A stretch of DNA of 14,407 nt, taken from the NCBI GenBank assembly GCA_017438085.1, contig JAFRWH010000133.1, positions 1 to 14,407 on the forward strand, in the 5' to 3' direction. Origin of the DNA: Bacillota bacterium (lineage in GTDB: Bacteria > Bacillota_A > Clostridia > Peptostreptococcales > Anaerovoracaceae). Positions within the stretch are counted from its first letter, which is position 1, and each line of letters opens with the position of its first letter. Both the position numbers and the translations under genes were made by a program. Below the pieces are notes generated by a model. The model had not been told where the DNA came from. It saw only the letters and a list, made by a program, of their open reading frames with translations, and did no database searches. Positions 1 to 5,794 of this stretch are shown piece by piece.

Positions 1-48
1 AGGGCATGGTTAAGGTCGGCCTTGACAGGGGAGGATGAAGATGTTTAA
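1..48 (+). CDS. C-terminal end of a probable ECF-type RNA polymerase sigma factor (partial, 5' end outside window)
   Basis: Frame 1 is open from the window edge and reads RAWLRSALTGEDEDV before a TAA at 46-48. A basic Arg-Ala-x-x-x-Leu-Arg helix followed by a short acidic tail is how sigma-70 region 4 of many ECF sigma factors ends (family knowledge). The stop overlaps the start of the next gene by 8 bases, which points to translational coupling. That next gene is a one-pass membrane DUF4367-type protein, a usual partner of such sigma factors. Only 15 residues are visible, so the identity rests mainly on context and could be wrong. Confidence 0.5.
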   Translation, partial: RAWLRSALTGEDEDV

Positions 49-781
49 AAGGGGTATTTCGGCTGATCGGCTGAAAAAAGCGGCCGATCAGCTGGGGCTG
101 ATGGAAAAACAGTCCCGGGCATCCTCCTTAAAGGACCTGCAGAGTGCCTTTACCGGGGACGTGCTTGAAAACAGCCGTATCCGAAGCTGGAACAGGATAC
201 AGGCTGAGCTTGACGCGGCTTCTTTGACTAAGCGTTCCACTATAGTATACCCTCACCGCAGATTCAGAAAACGGCTCCTGGTAGCTGTCGCTGTCTTAGT
301 TCTGCTGCTTGGCATGACTTTGGCGGTCAGCGCCGGGGCAAGGGAAATGGTGGTGGATTTTGTAAGGCAGATCAGAGGGGATGATGTGGAATACGCTTTT
401 TATGGTGATTCTGATTCTGATATAGATCCATCAGCATTGCCGTCGCTGAAGGTCGCTCAGTATTACCCAGAGTTTGCTTTGATTGCTGAAACTGCTTTTC
501 CTGACTATAGACGTGAGTATTACACTAAAAAGGGGTCAGATGAAGCGATTGAGTATATCTGTACTAGAACAGATAGTTATTCCACGCTCGGTTTTAGCGG
601 TGATATAGAAAAGCGAAAGGATATTTTGATCCATGGATATGATGCAGATTTATATGAAGCATCTGGTGTTTCAAAGCAAAGCAACTTAATATGGATCGAT
701 TCAGACCTTGGCTTGGTATTTGTTATTAATTCAACATTAAGCGAAGAAGAGATTCTCGATTTGGCTGAGTCATTATACTGA
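41..781 (+). CDS. DUF4367-type single-pass membrane protein, probable anti-sigma factor
   Basis: A 246-residue protein. I chose the ATG at 41 because the GGGGAGG at 28-34 sits 6 bases before it; an in-frame ATG at 35 touches the ribosome binding site and is less likely. Residues 1-78 are hydrophilic and basic (cytoplasmic), about 79-99 form one transmembrane helix, and 100-246 would be extracytoplasmic. The C-terminus (NLIWIDSDLGLVFVINSTLS, then EEEILDLAESLY) has the pattern I associate with DUF4367 domains: an aromatic/Asp-rich strand, then Ser-x-Glu-Glu and an Ala-Glu-Ser helix. Inference: the cytoplasmic part holds the sigma factor encoded just upstream and the outer part senses an envelope signal. 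Composition changes inside the gene near 390 from GC-rich to AT-rich. Anti-sigma function is inferred from coupling and topology; no binding motif proves it. Confidence 0.7.
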   Translation: MFKRGISADRLKKAADQLGLMEKQSRASSLKDLQSAFTGDVLENSRIRSWNRIQAELDAASLTKRSTIVYPHRRFRKRLLVAVAVLVLLLGMTLAVSAGAREMVVDFVRQIRGDDVEYAFYGDSDSDIDPSALPSLKVAQYYPEFALIAETAFPDYRREYYTKKGSDEAIEYICTRTDSYSTLGFSGDIEKRKDILIHGYDADLYEASGVSKQSNLIWIDSDLGLVFVINSTLSEEEILDLAESLY

Positions 782-840
782 CAGCTGTATCATTATCCTG
801 ATATGTACCGAAAAGCAGCCACAGAAATGGCTATAAGAAA

Positions 841-895
841 ACCAGATACCCCCCATAAATATCTGGAAATACTATAAAAATCTGGTATCGTTTTT
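841..895 (+). other. Alternative stem-loops followed by T5, possible terminator or attenuator
   Basis: The 186-bp gap between the membrane protein and the first secreted protein holds three mutually exclusive pairings. CCAGATA (842-848) pairs with TATCTGG (860-866). ACCAGAT (841-847) pairs with ATCTGGT (880-886). GATACC (845-850) pairs with GGTATC (884-889), which is followed by G and five T (891-895). The last could act as a weak terminator and the first as an anti-terminator. No clear sigma-A promoter is visible downstream, so the secreted-protein gene may depend on readthrough or on a non-consensus (possibly ECF) promoter. Confidence 0.35.
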
Positions 896-967
896 CTGAT
901 TTCCATGCGATGTATATAGTGAGAGGGAAAAGAAACCCCTTATCAATACGGAAAGGAGGTCAAAGGA

Positions 968-1318
968 ATGAAAAGAAAAATCTCAGTGATTCTGGTGATA
1001 ATAATGGTATTTTCTGCAATTGCTAATGCACATGCAGCTACTAATGCTATTGGAAAGAGCAGCACTTTATCTTTCAGTGGAACAACTGCAAATTGCGCTG
1101 CTTCAATTTCTCAGGCAGGTGCTTCATGTACTTTAACTGTAGAATTATACCGTGGCGGAACACGGGTAGCGTATTGGTATGACGCAGATATTGGCAGTGC
1201 GTCTGTGTCTGATACTGTATCAGGCTGTATATCTGGGCAAACATATACGCTCAGAGTTAGCGGAACAGTTGATGGTGTTTCTGTATACTACAGCCCTATC
1301 ACCAAGACCTGTCCGTAG
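968..1318 (+). CDS. Small secreted four-cysteine protein of unknown function
   Basis: A 116-residue protein with a very strong ribosome binding site (AAAGGAGGT at 952-960, 7 bases before ATG). Residues 1-23 form a typical Sec signal peptide: MKRK, a hydrophobic core, then Ala-His-Ala as the likely signal peptidase I site. The mature part of about 93 residues is rich in Ser, Thr, Gly and Val in alternating patterns, suggesting a small beta-sandwich. It carries four cysteines (43, 54, 87, 115) that could form two disulfides. There is no LPXTG anchor, lipobox or transmembrane segment, so it should be released or held non-covalently. I do not recognise the family. It lies between the putative anti-sigma gene and a second secreted protein, so it may be part of the sigma regulon, but this is inference. 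Confidence 0.75.
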   Translation: MKRKISVILVIIMVFSAIANAHAATNAIGKSSTLSFSGTTANCAASISQAGASCTLTVELYRGGTRVAYWYDADIGSASVSDTVSGCISGQTYTLRVSGTVDGVSVYYSPITKTCP

Positions 1319-1342
1319 GCAGGCAATCACAATCGTTCTGAG

Positions 1343-1449
1343 TTGTGGGCATGCTAGCTAACCCGCAATCGGATAATAAAAAGCGCTCGGCGGTGCAATC
1401 TCTCAAACCCGCACCGCCGGACAATCCCCAAAGTGGATAAAATCCACTT
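1343..1449 (+). other. Three tandem hairpins between the two secreted-protein genes
   Basis: Within the 163-bp gap three inverted repeats follow one another. TTGTGGG (1343-1349) pairs with CCCGCAA (1362-1368) with one G-U pair. CGGCGGTGC (1388-1396) pairs perfectly with GCACCGCCG (1411-1419), 9 bp around a 14-base loop. AAGTGGAT (1431-1438) pairs perfectly with ATCCACTT (1442-1449) around AAA. None is followed by a T-run, so a simple terminator is unlikely. The array ends 32 bases before the next start codon. A structured leader or a processing/stability element is possible. Confidence 0.5.
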
Positions 1450-1481
1450 ATCGCTACTATTGTAGCAGAAAGAAGGTCAGA

Positions 1482-2012
1482 ATGAAACATATCATTTCTC
1501 TAATTCTTGCAGTAGTACTGGTTTTTTCAGCTTCATCGTTGGCATTTGCACAGTCTGATGATTCGCATACCAAAGTTTTTCATGATCCTGTAACTGTTGT
1601 CGATGCATCAGATAAGGAATTATCTGATGGATATGTCAGAGGCACAACCCCTCCCTCTAATACATGGGACCTAGATACCAGTGGCGCATATGGAGGAACA
1701 GCAATATATTCTGTTGCAGTTTATACGAACTATAAGTTCTCTAACCATGGAGGAAGTATAAAGATTTCCGTTGACAATTCATATGATTCTGGGTTTTATA
1801 ATCCAAGCACAGGATATATGACAGTATATATTTGTCATAATGATATCTGGGGTCAGCAGGTGAATGATGGGTCTTATTCCTTCCCTATCAATGCATCAGG
1901 TGAATACACTTTTACAGGATTAAACACTAGTAGAAAATATTATTTCCAGTTTGTTAATTCTTCTCAGACATTCACGACTGAAACAGATTTCACAGTAACA
2001 AAAGGAAACTAA
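1482..2012 (+). CDS. Secreted protein of unknown function
   Basis: A 176-residue protein with AGAAGGT (1470-1476) as a moderate ribosome binding site. Residues 1-23 are a Sec signal peptide (MKHIIS, hydrophobic core, then Ala-Phe-Ala before Gln-Ser-Asp), probably cut after Ala23. The mature part of about 153 residues is rich in Tyr, Asn, Ser, Thr and Gly with alternating beta-strand patterns. Its C-terminal stretch (Gly-Glu-Tyr-Thr-Phe-Thr-Gly-Leu then Lys-Tyr-Tyr-Phe-Gln-Phe) recalls an immunoglobulin-like or fibronectin-like extracellular module, a weak impression only. It has one Cys (in YICHND) and no sorting signal. The gene is AT-rich like its neighbours and its stop codon lies 1 base before the VanZ start, so the two are co-translated. 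I do not recognise the family. Confidence 0.72.
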   Translation: MKHIISLILAVVLVFSASSLAFAQSDDSHTKVFHDPVTVVDASDKELSDGYVRGTTPPSNTWDLDTSGAYGGTAIYSVAVYTNYKFSNHGGSIKISVDNSYDSGFYNPSTGYMTVYICHNDIWGQQVNDGSYSFPINASGEYTFTGLNTSRKYYFQFVNSSQTFTTETDFTVTKGN

Positions 2013-2013
2013 T

Positions 2014-2544
2014 ATGCTGTTTTTAATGGCTAAAATGGCATTCTTTGGGGTGATATACGGGCTGATAGCTCTTATCATTGGCCTTATCCGTAAAATGCCT
2101 AGAGCTGACATAATTTATATTGTGCTGTTTGCTGCATATATCGGAGCCCTGTTCGCATTCACATTGGTTCGAGGGGTCAATAATGCTGGACAGCGCTTTC
2201 AGTTGATACCTTTGATCACTCTATTTACAAATCTTGAGAGGGGACGGATGTATCATCTGCTGCAGATGGCTGTGAATGTGGGTATGTTTATACCAATGGG
2301 AATATTCTGTGGCATTAAAATGGCATCTGCAAAGAAGACTGTTATGGCAGGATCCCTTGTGTCTTTGTTTATTGAGACCATCCAGCTGATAAGCGGACAT
2401 GGAATATTTGATGTGGACGATCTGATCCTTAATACTATCGGTACTGCTATCGGCTTGCTGATAATAAAGAAACTATTCAGGGGCAAGCAAGATGGCTCTG
2501 CAGTAAAGGAAGATCAGAGTGTACATCACTGTCGAAAACAATGA
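2014..2544 (+). CDS. VanZ-family integral membrane protein
   Basis: A 176-residue protein starting 1 base after the previous stop, with AAAGGA (2001-2006) as ribosome binding site. It shows four to five hydrophobic segments (about residues 5-25, 33-53, 83-103, 108-126, 136-155). The VanZ family signature is present: NVGMFIPMG in the third segment, then Glu-Thr-Ile-Gln-Leu and FDVDDLILNTIGTAIG near the C-terminus. VanZ proteins are named for low-level teicoplanin resistance in the enterococcal vanA cluster, but most homologues have no defined role. In this context, beside exported proteins and a putative sigma/anti-sigma pair, an envelope-related role is likely; antibiotic resistance should not be assumed. 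The tail after residue 155 is charged and cytoplasmic. Confidence 0.85.
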   Translation: MLFLMAKMAFFGVIYGLIALIIGLIRKMPRADIIYIVLFAAYIGALFAFTLVRGVNNAGQRFQLIPLITLFTNLERGRMYHLLQMAVNVGMFIPMGIFCGIKMASAKKTVMAGSLVSLFIETIQLISGHGIFDVDDLILNTIGTAIGLLIIKKLFRGKQDGSAVKEDQSVHHCRKQ

Positions 2545-2656
2545 TGTCCTTGCTGCCTGGGAGGAAGTATATTATCCAGCCTGGGAACATCTTGATAAAT
2601 CAAAAGACCCCTTACTTATCTACGCCCTATGGATATATGGATCCGAAGAGGAATAG
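2519..2656 (+). CDS. Doubtful 45-codon ORF overlapping the VanZ gene end
   Basis: A GTG at 2519 lies 7 bases after AAAGGAAG (2504-2511) and opens 45 codons in a different frame from VanZ, overlapping its last 26 bases. The product would be acidic and aromatic (includes AAWEEVYYPAWEHLD and LLIYALWIYGSEEE). It has no signal peptide or membrane segment and resembles nothing I know. The ribosome binding site and overlap favour a coupled small gene. Against it are its size, and that the 137 bases between its stop and the terminator at 2794 hold nothing convincing, so it may be the broken start of a longer gene. Confidence 0.35.
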   Translation: MYITVENNDVLAAWEEVYYPAWEHLDKSKDPLLIYALWIYGSEEE

Positions 2657-2793
2657 AGAGGCATAAAGAAAGCGCTTCACCCATTGTTATCAAGGGAAAG
2701 CCGTATCAGCTATGTGGAAAAGCCGGATTTTGGTCCTTAACAGTTGCTCTCGTAGAGCGGGTAGAAGCTTTCATCCGGATCTTTATAACCTAC

Positions 2794-2829
2794 AATAACC
2801 TGCACATTAAGCTGCTGCAGGTTATTTTT
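2794..2829 (+). terminator. Rho-independent terminator closing the left-hand gene group
   Basis: AATAACCTGCA (2794-2804) pairs perfectly over 11 bp with TGCAGGTTATT (2816-2826) around an 11-base loop, and the right arm runs into TTTTT (2825-2829). It ends transcription from the secreted-protein/VanZ unit before the nitroreductase promoter. Confidence 0.88.
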
Positions 2830-2866
2830 GCGCGGTCTTGCGCGGGGGGCGGGGAGACTGTATAAT
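2828..2866 (+). promoter_or_regulatory. Nitroreductase promoter with a direct repeat over the -35 box
   Basis: TATAAT at 2861-2866 is a perfect -10 box. Seventeen bases upstream is TTGCGC (2838-2843), a weak -35 (3 of 6). The -35 lies in the second of two direct copies of TTGCGCGG (2828-2835 and 2838-2845), spaced 10 bp, one helical turn apart. The poor -35 inside a turn-spaced repeat suggests regulation by a DNA-binding protein. The next gene starts about 70 bases after the expected transcription start. Confidence 0.7.
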
Positions 2867-2890
2867 CATAGTGAACATATAGGCAAATAG

Positions 2891-2921
2891 GGAGGCTCGA
2901 AGCGGACGCCGCAGGGCTTCC
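2891..2921 (+). other. Nested hairpin in the nitroreductase mRNA leader
   Basis: In the 5' leader GGAGGC (2891-2896) can pair with GCTTCC (2916-2921) with one G-U pair, enclosing GCGG-ACG-CCGC (2902-2912). The outer left arm is itself a GGAGG, while the true ribosome binding site (TGGAGG at 2930-2935) lies outside. Function unknown; it could be only a stability hairpin. Confidence 0.35.
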
Positions 2922-2941
2922 ATACAGAATGGAGGTTCAAG

Positions 2942-3469
2942 ATGAACGACAAGCTGGAATTCTTAAAGAACAGGACAAGCTGCAGAAGCTTCACAGAGGA
3001 GATCCCCTCCAGGGAACTGCTGGAGCAGATCGCGGAGGCAGGCATCTATGCCGCAAGCGGGAGCAATAAGCAGGGCGTTAAGATCATTTTCGTCACCAAT
3101 AAGGAACTCAGGGACAAGCTGGAGGATCTGAACCGCAAGGCTGTCGGCATGCCCGAGGATGCGACCCCCTTCTATGGAGCCCCTGTGGTTGCTGTAGTCC
3201 TCGGCAATAAGGATGTTGCAACCTATGTGTACGATGGCAGCCTGGTGCTTGGCAATATGATGCTGGCTGCCGACGCTCTGGACCTTGGCAACTGCTGGAT
3301 CCACAGAGCTAAGCAGGAGTTCGAGTCCGAGGAAGGCAAAGCGCTTCTTAAGCAGCTGGGCATCGAAGGCGAATGGGAAGGCATAGGCAACTTCATCGTC
3401 GGCTACAGAGCCGGTGAGAAGGCTGCTCCCAAGGAAAGACTGGCTGACAGGATCTATTTCGTGGAGTAG
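2942..3469 (+). CDS. Small nitroreductase-family FMN-dependent oxidoreductase
   Basis: A 175-residue protein with ATG 6 bases after TGGAGG (2930-2935). The N-terminus has the nitroreductase-fold pattern: FLKNRTSCRSFTEEI (Arg11 and Arg15 as likely FMN phosphate contacts), then Leu-Leu-Glu-Gln-Ile, AGIYAASGSNKQ (flavin and substrate pocket) and a Val-Tyr-Asp-Gly-Ser helix leading to NMMLAADALDLGNCWIHRA. It ends with IGNFIVGYRAGEKA-x-PKER, the usual C-terminal lysine/arginine segment that binds FMN. The family works as homodimers in the cytoplasm and moves electrons from NAD(P)H to nitroaromatics, quinones or other acceptors; the substrate cannot be read here. At 175 residues it belongs to the short class. 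It is a single-gene unit, with a promoter at 2838-2866 and a terminator at 3535-3574. Confidence 0.88.
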   Translation: MNDKLEFLKNRTSCRSFTEEIPSRELLEQIAEAGIYAASGSNKQGVKIIFVTNKELRDKLEDLNRKAVGMPEDATPFYGAPVVAVVLGNKDVATYVYDGSLVLGNMMLAADALDLGNCWIHRAKQEFESEEGKALLKQLGIEGEWEGIGNFIVGYRAGEKAAPKERLADRIYFVE

Positions 3470-3534
3470 CGCATCAGGCTGGTGACGGAAGCTAAGCTCC
3501 CGAAGCCTGCGCATATTTCGCTTCTGAAGCATCG

Positions 3535-3574
3535 ACTGCATCAGATCTGCAAGGATCTGATGCGGTTTTCTTTT
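3535..3574 (+). terminator. Rho-independent terminator of the nitroreductase gene
   Basis: ACTGCATCAGATC (3535-3547) pairs with GATCTGATGCGGT (3554-3566), 13 bp with one wobble, around a 6-base loop, followed by TTTCTTTT. The stretch between the stop codon at 3469 and this hairpin also contains small inverted repeats (for example GGA-x-GCT-A-AGC-TCC near 3487-3500) without a clear role. Confidence 0.85.
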
Positions 3575-3605
3575 GGACACGAGCTTGCATTATTCGGCGG
3601 ATTGC

Positions 3606-3634
3606 TTGCTAAACAGCTCCTGAGGATGTATAAT
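3606..3634 (+). promoter_or_regulatory. Promoter for rarA and the fusion gene after it
   Basis: TTGCTA (3606-3611), a 17-base spacer and TATAAT (3629-3634) form a good sigma-A promoter right after the preceding terminator. The predicted start near 3641 leaves a leader of about 30 bases before the rarA ATG. Confidence 0.75.
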
Positions 3635-3671
3635 AAAAAAGAACATTTGGTCACTTTTGAGAGGCTAAAAA

Positions 3672-5003
3672 ATGCAGCAGGTCAATTTTTTTGAAAACCA
3701 GTTTCAGCAGCCCCTGGCAGAGAGACTCAGACCCCGGGATCTGGATGAATTCGTGGGTCAGCAGCATCTGATAGGCGAGGGAAAGGTGCTGCGCCGCCTT
3801 ATAGAAAACGATCAGGTAAGCTCAATGATCTTCTGGGGACCTCCGGGTGTGGGCAAGACCACCTTGGCGCGCATAATCGCCGGTCGTACAAAGTCCAATT
3901 TCATAGATTTTTCGGCAGTGACCAGCGGCATCAAGGAGATCCGGGATGTTATGAAGCAGGCTGAAGCCAATACAAGCTTCGGCCAGAAGACCATACTCTT
4001 TGTCGATGAGATACACCGCTTCAACAAGGCTCAGCAGGATGCGTTTCTGCCTTTTGTGGAGAAGGGCAGCATAATTCTGATAGGCGCAACTACCGAAAAT
4101 CCGAGCTTTGAGATAAACAGCGCGCTTTTGTCCCGCTGCAGAGTTTTTGTGCTGCGGGCACTGGAGCCTGCGGATCTTGTGCAGCTGATGAAGCATGCTC
4201 TTTCCGACAGGCGGGGCTTCGGGCTGCAGAAGATAGTCATTTCAGACGATATACTGGAGCGCATCGGAGTTTTTGCCAACGGCGATGCGAGAGTGGCGCT
4301 TTCCACGCTGGACATGGTGGTTCTTAACGGCGAGTCAGAGGATGGCGTTACCACGGTCACCGAAGAGACTCTTGAGCAGTGCATTTCCAAGAAATCCCTG
4401 CTGTACGATAAGAACGGTGAAGAGCACTACAATCTGATCTCCGCCCTGCATAAATCCATGCGCAATTCGGATCCTGATGCTGCGGTATACTGGCTGGCAA
4501 GAATGCTGGAAGCAGGGGAGGATCCCCTCTATGTGGCCCGCCGGGTGGTGCGTTTTGCCAGCGAGGACATAGGCCTTGCGGATTCAAGGGCTCTGGAGGT
4601 GGCGGTGGCAGCATATCAGGCCTGTCATTTTATAGGCATGCCCGAATGCAGCGTTCACCTGACCCATGCGGTCATTTATATGGCCATGTCGCCCAAGTCC
4701 AATGCCATGGATGTGGCTTACATGCTGGCAAAGGAGGATGCTACGGCGCAGCTGGCGGATCCGGTGCCCCTTCATATAAGAAATGCCCCGACAAAGCTGA
4801 TGAAGGATCTGAATTACGGCAAGAACTACATGTATGCCCACGATTACGAAGAAAAGATGACCGGCATGCACTGTCTGCCGGAGAGTCTTCACGGCAAATC
4901 CTACTACATTCCGACAGAGCAGGGCAACGAGGATCGCTACAAAAAGCGTCTGGAGGAGATCAAAGCCTGGAAAGCCGCTCACGATGTGCCACCGGAAGAA
5001 TAA
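3672..5003 (+). CDS. rarA: Replication-associated recombination protein A (RarA/MgsA), AAA+ ATPase
   Basis: A 443-residue protein, normal length for the family, with ATG 7 bases after TGAGAGG (3658-3664). It opens with PLAERLRPRDLDEFVGQQHL, the clamp-loader-like lead-in. Then come Walker A GPPGVGKTT (56-64), Walker B ILFVDEIHR (108-116), sensor 1 GATTENPSFE (138-147) and an SRCRV arginine-finger box (154-158). The C-terminal half holds the tetramerisation region typical of RarA, including ALHKSMRNSDPDAAVYWLARML and YARRVVRFASEDIGLAD-like text. Family knowledge: RarA tetramers act at stalled replication forks and single-strand gaps with SSB and RecA-pathway proteins. It is first in a two-gene unit; the GAF/chorismate-mutase fusion follows 21 bases later. 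Nothing looks truncated or mutated. Confidence 0.95.
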   Translation: MQQVNFFENQFQQPLAERLRPRDLDEFVGQQHLIGEGKVLRRLIENDQVSSMIFWGPPGVGKTTLARIIAGRTKSNFIDFSAVTSGIKEIRDVMKQAEANTSFGQKTILFVDEIHRFNKAQQDAFLPFVEKGSIILIGATTENPSFEINSALLSRCRVFVLRALEPADLVQLMKHALSDRRGFGLQKIVISDDILERIGVFANGDARVALSTLDMVVLNGESEDGVTTVTEETLEQCISKKSLLYDKNGEEHYNLISALHKSMRNSDPDAAVYWLARMLEAGEDPLYVARRVVRFASEDIGLADSRALEVAVAAYQACHFIGMPECSVHLTHAVIYMAMSPKSNAMDVAYMLAKEDATAQLADPVPLHIRNAPTKLMKDLNYGKNYMYAHDYEEKMTGMHCLPESLHGKSYYIPTEQGNEDRYKKRLEEIKAWKAAHDVPPEE

Positions 5004-5024
5004 ATGCGGATCATGGAGGAAAAT

Positions 5025-5792
5025 ATGACTGACTATAAACTTCTTTGCAGACAGCTGGAGCTTTTCGCGGAGGAAGATCCGGGTTTTGTGCCTTTGCTGT
5101 CCAATGCCTCGGCGCTGCTTTGGGAAGCACTGCCTGACATCAACTGGGCCGGTTTTTATCTGGTCATGGATAAGCATCTGGTGCTTGGACCCTTTCAGGG
5201 CAAGCCTGCCTGCATACACATAGAATACGGCAAGGGCGTGTGCGGCACTGCCTGGGCTTCCGATGAAACGCAGCTGGTGGCTGATGTGCATCAGTTCCCG
5301 GGGCATATCGCCTGCGACAGCGCTTCAAATTCGGAGATCGTGGTGCCAATACATTTTAAGACCACGAAGGAAGCGGTCAGCGGCGCTGTGACTGCGGTTC
5401 TGGACATCGACAGTCCGCTTTTCAGCCGCTTCGATGAGACTGACAAAGCCGGCCTGGAAGCCTTTGTGAAGGTGTTGGAGGCTGTTCTCAGCTATAACAT
5501 ACCTGCCATCGGCATTGCATCCGGAGAGGCTCCCAGAACGCTGGATGTGCTGAGAACCGAGCTGGAGCAGGTGGATGCACAGCTGCTGGCTCTTTTTGGG
5601 CAGCGCATGGAGCTGAGCAGGGAGGTTGGCCGGTACAAAAAAGAAAAAGGGCTTCCCATACTGGACAGCGCAAAGGAGGCGCAGAAAATACAGGCTGCAA
5701 AGGACAGCCTGCCGGAAGGACTCAGAGAAAGCGGCGCAAGATTTCAGCAGCTTCTCATGGATCTGGGAAAAGAAGTTCAGAGATCAATATAG
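5025..5792 (+). CDS. Fusion of a free methionine-(R)-sulfoxide reductase-type GAF domain with a chorismate-mutase-like (AroQ) domain
   Basis: A 255-residue protein. I chose ATG 5025 because GGAGGA (5015-5020) lies 4 bases before it; the in-frame ATG at 5004 has no such site. Residues 1-155 match the fRMsr GAF family: NWAGFYL, LVLGPFQGKPAC, GKGVCGTA, FPGHIACDSASNSEIVVPI. The three family cysteines are present (63, 73, 97) with the spacing of E. coli fRMsr Cys84/94/118, so reduction of free methionine-R-sulfoxide with thioredoxin is plausible. Residues 172-255 resemble AroQ chorismate mutase (LRTELEQVDAQLLALFGQRM). By hand alignment to E. coli PheA, Arg11, Arg28, Lys39, Asp48 and Glu52 are kept (R177, R194, K205, D214, E218), Arg51 is Lys217, and Ser84/Gln88 are not kept. 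The mutase may therefore be weak, altered or regulatory. It is co-transcribed with rarA, with no aromatic-pathway genes nearby. Confidence 0.85.
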   Translation: MTDYKLLCRQLELFAEEDPGFVPLLSNASALLWEALPDINWAGFYLVMDKHLVLGPFQGKPACIHIEYGKGVCGTAWASDETQLVADVHQFPGHIACDSASNSEIVVPIHFKTTKEAVSGAVTAVLDIDSPLFSRFDETDKAGLEAFVKVLEAVLSYNIPAIGIASGEAPRTLDVLRTELEQVDAQLLALFGQRMELSREVGRYKKEKGLPILDSAKEAQKIQAAKDSLPEGLRESGARFQQLLMDLGKEVQRSI

Positions 5793-5794
5793 AT

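Noticed and set aside
2014..2544. Glycopeptide resistance determinant
   Set aside because: VanZ homologues are widespread, and no vanHAX or vanRS genes are present; the family name alone does not support resistance.
2838..2858. G-quadruplex in the G-rich spacer of the nitroreductase promoter
   Set aside because: Only two substantial G-runs (2843-2849 and 2851-2854) are present, too few for a stable intramolecular quadruplex.
2629..2865. 78-codon plus-strand ORF
   Set aside because: It lacks a ribosome binding site and runs straight through the perfect 11-bp terminator and into the next promoter.
2963..3580. 205-codon minus-strand ORF opposite the nitroreductase gene
   Set aside because: It is an antisense shadow of a well-supported gene and crosses its terminator; no family motif or ribosome binding site.
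3482..3694. 70-codon plus-strand ORF
   Set aside because: It spans the nitroreductase terminator, the rarA promoter and the rarA start, and resembles no protein.
5004..5024. Upstream ATG of the GAF/chorismate-mutase gene
   Set aside because: It touches the rarA stop and has no ribosome binding site; GGAGGA at 5015-5020 serves the ATG at 5025.
4584..5306. 240-codon minus-strand ORF over the rarA/fusion junction
   Set aside because: It lies opposite two clear domains, is His/Cys-rich as antisense frames often are, and has no promoter or start signals.
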